DNA of 64,000 nt from Adiantum capillus-veneris (lineage: Eukaryota > Streptophyta > Polypodiopsida > Polypodiales > Pteridaceae): assembly GCA_014529385.2 (NCBI GenBank), contig CM043950.1:65242935-65306934 (forward strand), in the 5' to 3' direction. The notes below the pieces were generated by a model. It was not told where the DNA came from. It worked only from the letters and a program-made list of their open reading frames with translations, and made no database searches. Shown piece after piece: positions 34,850-46,899 of this stretch (positions are counted from its first letter, which is position 1; each line of letters begins with the position of its first letter). A program made the position numbers and the translations under genes.

Positions 34850-35500
34850 GTGAGAGTTTTAGGTATTTACATAATGCAATTAAACTCTCATTGGACCTCT
34901 TAGTCTTCTGGCCAATAGGAATCATGCAATCCATTGGGCTGCTGAATGCTCATTGGACCCCTTGGGAGACTGTCGTCTTCTAGAGAGCTTAATTTCTATT
35001 GGTTCTTTTATCAAGTGTTTTTAAATGAATTAAACTAAGTTTACTCTAGCCTAATTCTTGTTGGTCGACCTCTATGGCCATCCAATAGATTTGAATGCAC
35101 CTTGGGGGGGCAACTGGGCTAGGGACCTGACATGTGTCTACTATGCCCTTTGTCTAAAGGGAGCTTGCAAGAGTGTGTGTGTTTTTCCCTGTCATCCCCT
35201 ACATATAAGGCTTGCCCCCTCCTAGATAGGGATGTGGGAAGACTTTTGAGTCTTCCCACAAGCATCCAAACTTACCTAGAGTTTGACCATTGAACATTTT
35301 ATTTAATTTTAGAACCTTAGCATTTTGGAAGTCTTAATGGGTTGAACCTCAGGGTCTTTGAAGCCCATTGTTGCACATTGCTCTTTTGTAGATGGCCCCC
35401 CCTTTGGGTCCCTATTTTCCCTCCTTTGGATCCGTACTGTGATCGGTCTGCTAGCTTAACCGATATTCTAGCTTTTTCTCTCCTAGTACTTCCCCATATT
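34850..35500. other. No gene seen
   Basis: The phrase (C)ATTGGACCC/TCATTGGACC recurs at about 34755, 34895 and 34955. It might be an outer part of an LTR or related repeat, but no ORF is supported. Confidence 0.4.
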
Positions 35501-35502
35501 AA

Positions 35503-37680
35503 ATGATTAGTTTAACATGGGAAAATCATTTAGGAGAATTAGATATTATTAATTATGACAATACTAATCCCTTTATTGGAGGTGGTTATGACAACCTTTT
35601 TCAATTAAAAAAGAAATGTATGTTCCCATTTTTTCATGGGAGCCCTTTTTTAGGACAAGGGATAATTTCAGAGAAGTGTTTTTTGTTCAAAATGTGTACA
35701 AAAGGTAGAGGCTATGGAGTGGATCTTGCGAGTCGCACGAGGAGAATAGGATCAGGGGACGTGAAGAATGCTTGGGTGCATTTTGATTACACTTATAGAA
35801 TTGATGGATGGGCTACAATGTCTTCTTCTGTCTATGATCCTGGGTACATTGTATATCAGTTTTATAGTTTTCCTACACTAGTTAGCATGCATTGCTAATC
35901 AAATTGAATGCAGTTTGAGAAGCCTCATAGTCATTGCAATATGTGAAATCAAGGAGTAAGATGCCGATTCACAAAAAATATATGCAAAATCTCAATGCAA
36001 TAATGCTACAAGAAGGATTCAAAAAGCAGACTTTGCAAGTTTCATGGATGATGAGGCTGGTGCAAATTGGAATGCCATAAGAACAATTTATAATGGAGGT
36101 CATGATAATGTGTTGGTCAAATGTGATCACTCTTGTTTGTTTCACTAGGAGCAAAGCATGCAAAAATATGTACTACCACAGTTTAGACAAGATCACGTAC
36201 AATTGTGTGAGGCATGGAGACTCGCAAAGAGTAAAGAAAATGCGAAGGCACAAGCTATCTTAATAAAGCATTGGTGGACAAAAGGTGGGGTTCTAACTAA
36301 GAATGTAAGACATATTAAGATTTGGTTTACATGGTGGGAAGATTGAATATTACACTGGGGATCTCTTTATAAGGTATGCATATCTCTTGCTAATTTTCTA
36401 CTCCTACCTTGTGCTTGTCAAGCTATAATATTTATCTTAGTTCAAGTTGGTAATGCATATAAAAATTTGTCAGGATTCTTATAACCCATGGGAAAGATCT
36501 CATATTCCTAATACCAATCTATAAAAAAATGTGCATGCGAGTTAGTTAGCACGAGAAGGTGGATCCCACAAGATTTCTCTATTTGATGCTTGTGTTACAA
36601 GTATCTTGGGTTTGATACTGGAAGATACATTGGTAATGGGCCAGATATGAAAAAGATTCTTAAAAACATCTCTAGGGGAGACACTACAACACCCACTCTT
36701 GTAGGGAATGTTGTGCAAGCTGCTATAGCTGGCACCCCTTTCTTTGAGAAACCAATTGTTCATGGAGACAATGAGACAATGCAATGGAAAAAGACAGGGA
36801 GTGATGTAGCTAGCTCTCACAAGCCTGATTTTGTAATGGAGTCAAGACAAAGAAAGCGAAGAGATAGACCAAGGCAAATCAATTTTGTGTCAAAACAAGA
36901 AGGTTTTCCAGTTCTAAATTTTTTTAAAAAAATCTTCCACTATTCTTGAGGAGCCTCAGTACCCAAAAGCTTCATATGCAGCTGGAGGATAGCTTGGTGC
37001 ACATAATGTATTGGAGAAAAACATTCATAAAACCATGTGGGCTATTAGAAGAATGCCTTTGCATTGTAAACAAAAATAAGAAAGTGTCCAACTTACATAT
37101 AGAAACAAAATACCATGTGATGTGGCACCTTTCTTTTGGTTGGCAAGAGAGTACAATGGAAAACAAATTCTCAATGGATGTGGTTTTACAACCATGATGT
37201 TGAGCATACATGGAATGTGGAAAAATAGGTGGTTCCTCAATTACCTCAAATTTGGCATGTTGCAGAAGGCACAAATATAACTATCTTTGAATCAGCAGAT
37301 ATCATGTGATGTGGCACCTTTCTTTTAGACATCAAGAGAGTACAATGGAAAACAAATATCTCAATGGATGTGGTTTTACAACCATGATGTTGAGCATACA
37401 TGGAATGTGGAAAAATAGGTGAAAATTGTTCCTCAATTACCTCAAATTTGGCATGTTGCAAAAGGCACAAATATAACTATCTTTGAATTAGAAGGATTGC
37501 ACAAAGTAGGTTTTGAATTGCAAACTAATATAGTAGCACATAAAAATCTTCAAAATACAAGACAAGTCACATTGAAGATACAAGGGAAATTAAGGCTCCC
37601 TCTAGCAAGAAAACAAAAAAATGGAGACATGGTATATCAAAAGAGGCTGAGAAAAAGATAGCTAAGGCTATAGAATTACA
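35503..37680 (+). pseudogene. Unidentified multi-fragment ORF region, probably a mobile-element remnant
   Basis: Open blocks on the plus strand are 35503-35898 (131 codons; NPFIGGGYDNLFQLKKKC, CTKGRGYGVDLASR), 36158-36346, 36590-36949 (YIGNGPDMKKILKN, a basic RQRKRRDRPRQ stretch) and 37419-37661 (WHVAKGTNITIFELEG). They are separated by stops and may be parts of one decayed protein or of several. I recognise no catalytic motif. A 189-bp direct duplication disrupts the end. Confidence 0.35.
37114..37491 (+). repeat. 189-bp tandem duplication
   Basis: Copies start at 37114 and 37303 with CATGTGATGTGGCACC and run through TGGTTTTACAACCATGATG and ATGGAATGTGGAAAAATAGG. They differ by a few substitutions and small indels. 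Confidence 0.9.
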
Positions 37681-37689
37681 TGTAGTCTT

Positions 37690-38580
37690 TATAAAGGAAA
37701 CTTGTGTGAAAAGAGATGAGTATGTGAAATTTCATATATTAACGAAATCCCACTATAATGTTCACATCAAGAGTGAGCCATCTTGCTCGTGCCCGGACTT
37801 TTAGAAGAGGGAAGAAAAGGGGAGCCCTTTCTTGGCTTGCAAGCATCTTTATTTCATATACAATTGGGTGCTTGGTCTTCATCATCATGAACATATGAGT
37901 ATGCATCAGCAAACACTACAAGTTTGAGATCTATATTTTATTTTAAATCAGCCATGCTTAATGAAACCTTCAAATGGGAGCAATGCAGAAGAGATTTTAT
38001 AGTAGAATGTGCACTCCATTGGTTGAGAAGTCTTCAAACTTTTCTATGTTTTCCAAAGTAGGCATTCAATTTGGAAGTCTCTCATTATGGAAAGCGGGTT
38101 ATTATCCAGTTATAGACCCATCTCTTAGAGAATGTTTTTGGAGTCATCTTTGTAGACCTTTTGAGATTGTACCGCTACAAATTTTTTCTATCACATCAAC
38201 TCATCTTTTCTTTGTCATACAATGTGTATTTCTCTCTCATGATTTTTTGTGCTCTCTCTCTAGAATGTTAAGTTCTTTTATTGTGCCTTGTATACACGGG
38301 TACAATTTACTCTAAGCAATTAGCTAGAATCAAGTGACTTGCCAAAAAAAGTTGTATAAAAAATCAAAATTTTTATGGAAAAGCTCTAAACGAAAAGCTC
38401 CTTTTTTAAACACCCCCCTGGTACTCATAGGGGCAAAACCAGGGGTACTAGTCAAGGTAGAAGTAGAGGTGACTTTGCAAAACAAGGCTTGAACTTTACA
38501 CATGTGATAAATACAGTCACTTCGCAACTCAGTACCCAGATGCTGCCAAACTAGAGGTACCTAAACACAAGGCACCGGAA
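37690..38580. other. No gene recognised
   Basis: A 113-codon frame at 37974-38315 (+) has no family motif and a hydrophobic C-terminal half. Nothing else is supported. Confidence 0.35.
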
Positions 38581-38599
38581 CTAGTTCCAATCAGGGTCG

Positions 38600-39290
38600 T
38601 GACCAAAAGCAGAGATGTTATCATTGAAGAAATTCCAGGAGAAAGAAAACTACTAAAACCAAGAAGTGGGAGTAGCTTGGCTACATGTTATGTGAGAAAG
38701 TGGGTAGAGACAAAGCACTACCAAACAATAGTGTTAAGTCAATTTTTGTGTTCCTATATGAGAACATCATTTGCAGATATGGTTGTACTATAGAGATAGT
38801 TTCCAATCAAGGTACCCATTTTATCAATGACACTATGCAGATATTGATGGAATTATTCTCCCTCAAGCACAAGAAATCAATGCCATATTATCCAAGGTGC
38901 AATGGTCAGGCAGAGACTAGTAACAAGATAATCAAGAACATTCTCACAAAGATAGTCCAGAAAGAACCATATCAATGGGATACCAACCTCCAGACAGTGC
39001 TATAGGCTTATCAAACTATCTATAAAGTCACTACTGTAATGACACCCTTCAAGCTGGTATATGGCACAGAGGTAGTAGTTCCCATGGAGTTTGTCATTAC
39101 CAGTCTCAAACTGGCAATGGAGCATAATATGGACTATAATACAAACTTGAAGAAAAAGCTAGATGAATTTCTTAAGCTGGATGAGATCAAACAAAGGGCT
39201 ATAGAAGGTTCTCTAGCAAAAAAGGAAACACTGGCTGATAACCAAATCAAGGTTAGGTAATACAAGAAAGGCGGTTTGGTACTGTTATAG
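38600..39290 (+). pseudogene. Ty3/gypsy integrase remnant
   Basis: Frames at 38685-39005 and 39039-39260 give the integrase core: ENIICRYGCTIEIVSNQGTH, MPYYPRCNGQAETSNKII, then FKLVYGTEVVVPMEF and a lysine/glutamate helix (DEIKQRAIEGSLAKKE). In active enzymes the second catalytic Asp is in V-S-D-(N/Q)-G-(T/P)-H/F; here it is N. The Glu of GQAE is kept. A stop at 39003-39005 separates the blocks. The upstream catalytic Asp and the zinc finger are missing. Confidence 0.75.
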
Positions 39291-39628
39291 CATCCCTCAC
39301 ATTTGGCATCAAGCAGAATAAGCAGGGAAAGAGGAAAAAGAGGAGCATTCAAGAGGAAAGTTGGTAAAAGATGACAATATAGAGGATTAAAATTGGATTA
39401 AGGTTAGCATTAAAAGGGCATCAGGGAAAGCATAAAGGAGGTCGGAAGGAAAGAGGATAACAAAGAAGAGTTATGTGATGTTTGAGAAGTCAAAGAAGCT
39501 TTGGGTGAAGGGCTTCTTGTCCAAGGTAAAATAGGGCATGTGTATGTGTCAACACAAATAAAGAGCTAATAATGGGAAGCTCGTCAGGTGTGTGCCATCG
39601 AGATGATTTGAGCACATGGTGGGGATTC

Positions 39629-39900
39629 TGTGATACTTAAATGTACCGAGCCTTAAGCAAAAGCTCTTCTACTTCTTGTATGCCTAATTGCTACCAAGTA
39701 TCTTGTCAATTTAGCAATCTTTATTGAGTCTTTTCAATCTCTATCATGCTTCTTCCTTCTCTCAACTCTCTCACAGCTACCTAGAAGCCTAGTGCTTTCC
39801 TGGTCAACCCTGAAGAACCGCACACTCCGACATCTTTGGTGAACTTGATGTGAAGTTGACCGGGGTAAGAGGTACATATATAGAAGCCAGTACAGCTGAT
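39629..39900 (+). other. Possible start of a 3' LTR after the integrase remnant
   Basis: The sequence GGTGGGGATTC is followed by TGTGATACTTAAATG, which looks like a polypurine tract and LTR start. The far LTR end and a partner copy were not found in the window. Confidence 0.25.
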
Positions 39901-41010
39901 GAATTTTATGGAAGAGCTAAATTCCAAAGGGTTTGATGGAATCTTAGCATTTATAGATTTTCAAAGATGTTGCAATTGGTTCAGGGATGTCTACATGAAG
40001 TGGAATCCATGAAGACGAAAGGGTAAATTGATGATGCAGTGGGGATGGCACTTGATGCTGTGTGCAACCAGTGTTGTATTTCTCAAGGGCATGATCCAAA
40101 GGGTTTTATTGAATTCTATGAAGTGGAGATGAAGAGTAGAGGGGTTCCAAAAGATCGCACGATTGCAAATTTTGAAGAAGTTGTCAGCTCCAAGTTTAGA
40201 GATCAAGTTTGAGAGTTGGCAGAAATATATTCCACACAATGGGACTATTTTCTAGATGGATTTATTTGTGAAAACTTAAGAATTTTAAACTTACAAATTA
40301 AGAAAATTATTGAGCAAATCTAGATTATCTTATTTAAAGGTGATGGGGATCAAATGTAGTTCCTTAGCTATGATCACTTTTGAGAACATATTTATGCAAT
40401 AAGCAAAGCTAAAGTTGATGCAGCTTTGGAAGTAGTAGATTTAGTCCCTGAGGACCATATTTTGGGCAACCTAATAGAGGTAAATAATGAATTTGATGCT
40501 AAAATAGAAATTGATGGAAATTTTCAAAGATTTCTCGCATGGTAGCTACCTCCATCATTGGATCTAATGAAGGTTTAGATGAAGGGAGAAATAGTGTTGC
40601 TAGTGTCTCATGAGTTAGTGACCTCTACATAGATTGTTCTCAAGGAGTTCAAGATGAGCATTTGTAGGGAACTAATGGATCTTTTATCACCATAGAAGCA
40701 TGTGAAGCCAAATAGGACAACAGGTTTGTTGAAGATGATTGCATAGATAAAGTTATATACACGGTAACTGATGAAGTGGAGGAAATGGTGGAGACAATAC
40801 AAGATGTGCATGAGAATGAAAATGATTCTATGTTTATTGATGACAACATGTCTACATGTGCTGATGTCATAGAAGAGGAACAAGATGCCATTATTAATGG
40901 TTTCTTGGCTGGATCTGATGGAAATGATCATAATAGTATAGAAGGGCTTTCTGATGTATGTACCCACTTAGAGGGGGTGCAAGAAGAAGAACCTCCACAA
41001 GAATAGGATA
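39900..41010 (+). pseudogene. Fragments of an unknown acidic protein
   Basis: Short plus-strand blocks read like one protein broken by stops: QGHDPKGFIEFYEVEMKSRG near 40085, then IANFEEVVSSKFRDQV, KVDAALEVVDLVPEDHILGN near 40410, and an acidic, open 77-codon frame at 40776-41006 (EEMVETIQDVHENENDS). No family is recognised. Confidence 0.3.
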
Positions 41011-42195
41011 TCGAAAGAGTTCTTCCTTGTATTCTTTCTCATCATGAGCTGCAAGAGGAAACAATTCATGGTTCTTTGTTGACAATGATACAAATTTCCA
41101 AGGCTCTACTAGTTCAAAGGACGGTGTTGTGGTTGAAGATTTACAGGTAGAAGTTGTTTTTTATGATTGAGCTATAACCCCAATACATGATGTCTCTGAT
41201 ACAGGTATAGATTGTGCAAAGGTTAATGATGACTATGCAATTAGACGGGGTAATGATGCTAATAAACCATCATGATTATTGCAGAGAGGCCAGTATTTTC
41301 CTCTATGTTTTTGGAAAATGTACCAACTGCGGTTGGTACATAGTTTCCTCTACATTTCTGGGCAATGTACCAACTATGGTTGGGTTTGGGTCCTCTTTTT
41401 GCTGATCTTTATGTTAGTGATGCTATGGATGCCTATCAAATGGAGTCAGTGCTCTCATATGCTCATTGGTATTGAGCTAAAGTTGCAAAAATTCTATGGG
41501 ATGAGGATGTTGCACTATGTTTTAGGTGAAGTTCTAGTCTATTGTGGGGCTCATCCATGCTATGTGCTCTCAATGGTGTTTGACCCAGGAGATACCACAT
41601 ATCTTTAAAAGCAGATTGAATATGGATGGTTGCTTTTGATTATAGGATGTGGTTGCTTGTTGTTTGAACTAGGAGTAGCATACTTGCACGAGGGATGTTA
41701 TATTGGTTGAGATTGGCAATGTATGCTCATGTGGGTATTATGTTGTTCTAGTATTTTATCATGTGGGTATTATGTTGTTCTAGTATTTTATCAGTTTATT
41801 CATTTTCTGTTTGATGCAAGAGGGGCAAATGATGTCTATGGATTTGGGCATGCCATGTCTATGTGCCATGACACAAGGAATTCATTGAGCATAGGGTACT
41901 TATGCTCTAGTGGTTATATTTTCTTTTATTCCAAATGGGCATACATCATGCAATAAAGGTTGGAATATTTTTCAAAGCATGCTTATAGTGGGGCAGTGAT
42001 TTGGTGAAGTTATGTGTGTGCTTGATATTTTGGATAATAATTGGCACATGCCAGAGGATGTGAGGTTCAAAGGTGGTGGATGTTGTTTCGCTCCGCTTCC
42101 ACAGTGGGATATAGGATAAAAAAAAGTAGAGTAAGTGTGTTCCAAGGGAAGGGGAAAATTGGCGTGAAAGCAGTTGAAGTTGTGCTTTTGCAAAC
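41010..42195. other. No gene seen; small direct repeats
   Basis: The phrase TGTACCAACT(G/A).GGTTGG recurs at about 41320 and 41365. CATGTGGGTATTATGTTGTTCTAGTATTTTATCA is duplicated at about 41730 and 41760 (33 bp apart). No coding evidence. Confidence 0.5.
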
Positions 42196-42199
42196 TAAA

Positions 42200-42888
42200 G
42201 GAAACTCACCAAACCATGCAGAATTGTATGAAACTTAAGGAACGCCATCCCCTCACTAGGATACACCTCTCCCAAAGCCTCTACATTCAAAATCCTCACT
42301 CCAAACCCATCTACAGAAAATGAGTATGAAGACAGAGCAGAATTTTGAAAGTGCCCAAAAGTGAAATCTATGAGTACCTATGTGTAGCTTATGTCCCCAC
42401 AATTCTAATGACTACTTGCATGCAAAAAACAGACATCATTTGATACACTTACGGCCACAAAATAGATCATAGATGTGTTAGCCCGAGTGCTCTATTTTGT
42501 GTGGTGTTGTTGTGTAGCTCTCTCTGAGCTTATCATGATGGTGCAGTCAAATCTCCAATGATGAGAGAGCAGGAAGTAGTGTCAGGATGAAGCTCACACT
42601 CTCTCTCTCACACACAGAGTCGACAACAGCTCAAAACTTTGATTATGATAAAGTCCTTTTTACAAAATGACCTAGGTACCTTATATACTAAGGCTACCAT
42701 AGGTTAGACCAAAAATAGAGTTCAATGGGTCAAATGACTTTGTATTTACAATTTGGAAGTGCCAATGCTCATTACAAGTGATGTTTTTAACCATAATCTG
42801 CATCATGTCATAACTCTCAAAAATAAGACTTTGGAATGAAAAGTAAGTTATGTTGTACTGTTGACCCATGGGTCAATAGTTGCCCTCT
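42200..42888 (-). repeat. Promoter-bearing repeat, inverted copy
   Basis: Homologous on the minus strand to 18612-19325, with the same TATATAA box (42681-42687), the GTGTGAGCTTCATCCTG stretch and the GTGGCCGTAAGT donor-like site. It ends against the palindromic satellite that starts at about 42890. Confidence 0.7.
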
Positions 42889-42889
42889 A

Positions 42890-44290
42890 TTCCAATGAGA
42901 GATCATACGGCCTTAGGACCATAGGGTGCCAATCTATAAACTCAAGGGCCATAGGTTGCCCTCTATTGTAATGAGAGAACCTATGGTCATAGGGCTCAAG
43001 ATCCTTAGGTTGCCCTCTATTTTGATGAAATGTCATATGGTCCTAGGGCCATAGGGTGTCAATCTATAAGCTCTAGAGCCATAGGTTGCCCTCTATTCTA
43101 ATGAGATATCCAATGGCCCTAGGGCCATAGGGTTTCCATGGTGCCCATATAGGTGCTCTTGAATGGCCTAAATGCTCTTTGAGAGCTTTTACACTGATAC
43201 CTAAGCCACCCTTTGGCCCTAGTATCATAGGTTTCCCTCTATTTTGATGAGAGATCCTATGGTCTTAGGGCTATAGGGTGGCAATGTATAAGCTCAAGGG
43301 CCATAGATTGCCCTCTATTCCAATGAGTGACCCTATGGCCCTAGGACAAAAGGGCTATCATGATGCCCATGTAGGTGCTCTTGAATGGCTTAAATGCTCT
43401 TTAAAATCTTTTACATTGACACTTAGGCCACCCCTTGGCCCTAGGGCCATACGTTGCCCTCTATTCTAATGAGAGATCATATGGCCTAGGGCCATATGGT
43501 GCCAATGTATAATCTCAAGGGCCATAGATTTCCTCTATTGTAATGAGAGGTTTTATGGCCCTAGGGCCATAGGGCTACCATGGTGCCCATGTAGGTGTCC
43601 TTATTGAATCGCCTAAATGCTCTTTGAGAGCTTTTACACTAACACCTAGGCCACCCTTTGGCCCTAGGGCCAGAGGTTGCCCTCTATTCTGATGAGAGAT
43701 CCTATGGCCTTAGGACCATAAGGTGCCAATGTATAAGCTCAAGGGCCATATGTTTCCCTCTATTTCAATGAGAGATCGTATGGTCCTATGGCCATAGGGC
43801 TGCCATGGTGGCTATGTAGGTACCCTTGAATGGCCTACATGCTCTTGGAGAGATTTTACATTGACACCCTATGGCCCTAGGTCCATAACTTGTCCACTAT
43901 TCTACTGAGAGAAACCTATGATCTTAGGGATACTATGGTGTCATGGGTCTCTAGACTATTAAGAGAAACCTATGACTATAGGGCCATAGGGCTACCTTGT
44001 GCCATGGTGCCCCTGTAGATCATTGGTACCATATGGCCATACGGCTTCCTCTAATGTAGTCAGAGATCCTATGGCCATGGTGCCTATGTAGGTTGAGTGG
44101 CCTAAATGCCTCTCTAGAGCTTTTACATTGGCACATTATGTCTCTAAGGCCATAGTGCAGCCAATGTGTCTCTCTTGCCCATGTAGGTGCTTGAGGACCT
44201 AGGTGCCCTTGTGAAGCTTTATTTATGTGCCCTACTAGAGCTTCTTTCTTGGCACCCTATGGCCCTTACACCATAGGGTGTGTTCATGAT
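42890..44290. repeat. Palindrome-based satellite with ~222-bp higher-order unit
   Basis: The core TATGGCCCTAGGGCCATA is a perfect 18-base palindrome. It recurs in variant forms about every 60-80 bases with the linkers TTGCCCTCTATT(C/T)(C/T)AATGAGAGATC and TGCCAATGTATAAGCTCAAGGGCCATA. A larger unit marked by AATGCTCTTTGAGAGCTTTTACA recurs at 43171, 43393, 43616 and 43838 (222-223 bases), then at about 44104 in a diverged form. No coding capacity. Confidence 0.85.
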
Positions 44291-44990
44291 AGCTATTATA
44301 TTCTTAAAAATAATATTCATGATAGCTATTATATTTTAATTAATTTTTTTGATAAAAAATATACTCTTTAGGCTATTAGTTATTTCCCTTTCCCACCTCT
44401 ATTATTCTCCCTTTCCCACTTTTTTATTGTCCTTTTCCCACTCTATTATCTCACCCCGTACTCATCCTCCTACAACTCACCCTCAACCCATCCACCTACA
44501 ACATCCCTCTCTACCCATTACGGGTATGCCAGAGCCATGGATCTTGTTTCCTTGTTTAAGAGTTTTTTATTTTTCTTGTTTTTGGGTTTAGAGATAGGTA
44601 AATTTGATTCTAATTAGAATGTAATTTAATTAGAACGTAATTAAATTTGATTCTAATTAGAATATAATTAAAACAAAATTAAAAAAGACCAAGTTTAACG
44701 ATGTTACCTATGAGCATACTTGAATTGGGATTCTGAATGAATGAGCACGAGAGAGGAAGCTCGGTGAAGCACAGGAGAGGGAGGCCAAGAGAGTCACCTC
44801 GACACAAAAAAGCAGGGGCAAATGTTCGCGCAGACGAAGAGAGACTTGTGCACCAAACTATGGACATAGATTTGTGCAAGGAGAAGAAAGGAGAAGGGGT
44901 GTAGGGAGAGTGGTTGTGGCGGTGGTGCAATCATAGATCTATGTGTTGGAGGTAGTGACAATGGTCGTACGTAAATTTTTGCGAAGAGAC
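44290..44990. other. No gene seen
   Basis: AT-rich with small direct repeats (CATGATAGCTATTATATT twice near 44288 and 44320; AATTTGATTCTAATTAGAA twice near 44600 and 44646). The 80-90 codon frames lack motifs. Confidence 0.45.
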
Positions 44991-45055
44991 ACGTGCATTG
45001 CGATCACAGATCTGTGCAAAAAGAGCACTCATGTCACAACAACAATACCAACAAC

Positions 45056-45092
45056 GACGATGACGATGACGATGACGATGGCGATGGCGAGT
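45056..45092 (+). repeat. (GAY)n trinucleotide repeat fused to the copia fragment
   Basis: GACGATGACGATGACGATG..., coding for poly-Asp, joins directly to the copia RT frame, probably at a recombination or insertion border. Confidence 0.85.
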
Positions 45093-45660
45093 CTGTTCCA
45101 TTGCCACCATATGTGAAACTTAGCAAACAAGATTGTCCTGTGTCTGAGGAAGAAAAGGCTGAAATGGATAAGATTCCATATGCGTCTGCAGTGGGTAGTT
45201 TGATGTATGCAATGATTGCTACACGTCCGGATATTGCATTTGCAGTGGGAGTGGTTAGCAGATATATGTCAAATCCCGGCAAGAAACATTGGGAGGCAGT
45301 GAAAGGTATCATGAGATACTTAAAACATACAAAGAGTATGCGCATATGCTATGGTAGTCAGGATTTGAGTGTCAGAGGATACACTGACTCAGATTATGCA
45401 GGAGACTTGGATAAGAGGAGATCTACATCAGGCTATGTCTTTACATTGGCTGGAGGTGCCATATCATGGCGATCTCGATTACAAGATTGCGTTACGCAGT
45501 CTACTACAGAAGCTGAGTATGTTGCAGCAAATGAGGCATGCAAAGAAGCTATTTGGCTTGGTAGATTGGTTGCAGACTTGGGAATCAATGCAGATATGCC
45601 AGAGTTATATTGTGATAGTCAAAGTGCTATACAATTGGCTAACACCTTTCACTTGTTTTT
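45093..45660 (+). pseudogene. Ty1/copia RT C-terminus and RNase H fragment
   Basis: An uninterrupted frame of about 190 codons carries typical copia phrases: PYASAVGSLMYAMIATRPDI, SRYMSNPGKKHWEAVKGIMR, GYTDSDYAGD (first RNase H Asp), KRRSTSGYVF, TQSTTEAEYVAA (Glu) and LYCDSQSAIQLA (Asp). The start lacks the RT catalytic part and the end lacks the usual H-T-K-H-I tail, where sequence diverges at about 45640. Truncated on both sides but without stops, so a recent fragment. Confidence 0.85.
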
Positions 45661-45841
45661 TGGGTGCCGTCTGTCGTCATCTTTGAACGTTCGTAGATTG
45701 GAAAATTCTTGTCATCTTTGAACTTTCAAAGACTTGAACACGAATGTGATATTACTCTCTCGTCCTTAGTCGTGGCCTTTCACTATATATGATGTGTAGA
45801 TTTTGCAATCTTATCTTATACGTCTTCTCACAACCAGATAT

Positions 45842-46390
45842 AACTATGACTATTCTCGTCAATGGATTTCCTTCTAGCCAACATTCTGTTCGTTTGTTTC
45901 AAGGCCAAGGATTTCCTAGTTGGAAAGCAAAGATATTGTTAATTCTTGAAGGCGATGAACTCTTTGATGTTGTTCTTGGAAATCATATATGTCCATCTCA
46001 CCTATTCATCCAGATCATGATAATGTTCTTGTCACTAAAGGACTTGTATTTGAAGTGTGGCATCTTGCATGTACGGATTGCTAGCGACGTGATAAAGTAG
46101 CTCATCAATACATTCTTTTTGCTCTCACTAATTCCTTTATGCTTGATGTGTATGAACTTCCTACTTCCCACGACACATGAAAGTACCTTATTGCAAATTT
46201 TCAAAAGAAATTTGTCACAAAAATACTTTATTTGACAAGTTTTCTTACCAAGTTACAATATGAAGTTGGTATTGCTATGACAAGACATATTGAATCTTTC
46301 AAATCTATTATTAAACAGCTTCACAGGGTAGAGAAATCTATTATGGATAAGATTTGTGAGCCTCAAATGTAGAACTTGTAGAGTATAATT
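45842..46390 (+). pseudogene. Ty1/copia Gag (UBN2-type) fragment
   Basis: Starts at ATG 45849 or nearby (MTILVNGFPSSQ), followed by RLFQGQGFPSWKAKILLILE and GDELFDVVLG. A frameshift near 45990 follows, then DKVAHQYILFALTNSFMLDV, KYLIANFQKKFV and MTRHIESFKSIIKQL, with in-frame stops. The order matches copia Gag. It lies downstream of the RT/RNase H fragment, the reverse of normal copia order, so two fragments have been juxtaposed. Confidence 0.7.
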
Positions 46391-46730
46391 TTTTCTGTAC
46401 ATGTACATATGCAAGTTGCATGCGAGAGAAAGTGGATAAGTGGTGAAATAATTTTAGTTATCTTTAATAAGTTCTCTTAAGATTCGTTAATTTTGTTGGC
46501 TCTCAAGCTCAAGCTTTTTTCCTTTCTCGCATGCCTAGCATTAAGGCAATCAATCACAAATATTGATCTATGAGTTCTTGACATTTTTAAAGTAATTTTG
46601 CTAGATTGCTATTGTACTGACTAGGGTATAATGAGAGGATCAAAGATTGGATTAGTTTGGGTTTTTTACACCTTATTGCTACCACTTACATTGCATATAA
46701 TTATGGTGCCAAAATACATTCAAATCAATG
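46390..46730. other. No gene seen
   Basis: Short spacer between the copia Gag fragment and the hAT remnant; no supported frame. Confidence 0.4.
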
Positions 46731-46899
46731 ATTTTACCAAGAGCAATAGAGTTGAATACCAATCATGACAATCGGATGGTACACCAAGGAATATATAACA
46801 ACATGCACAAGGAGACACAATACCAAGCAGTGTTTCTTCTAAGTGCCACAACAAGGTTGGGCTTGGACAAATGCGACAAAGATTATTGCACCAAATCTT

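Noticed and set aside
42890-44290. CRISPR-like spaced palindromes
   Set aside because: The spacers are themselves repeated and the genome is eukaryotic; it is a satellite.
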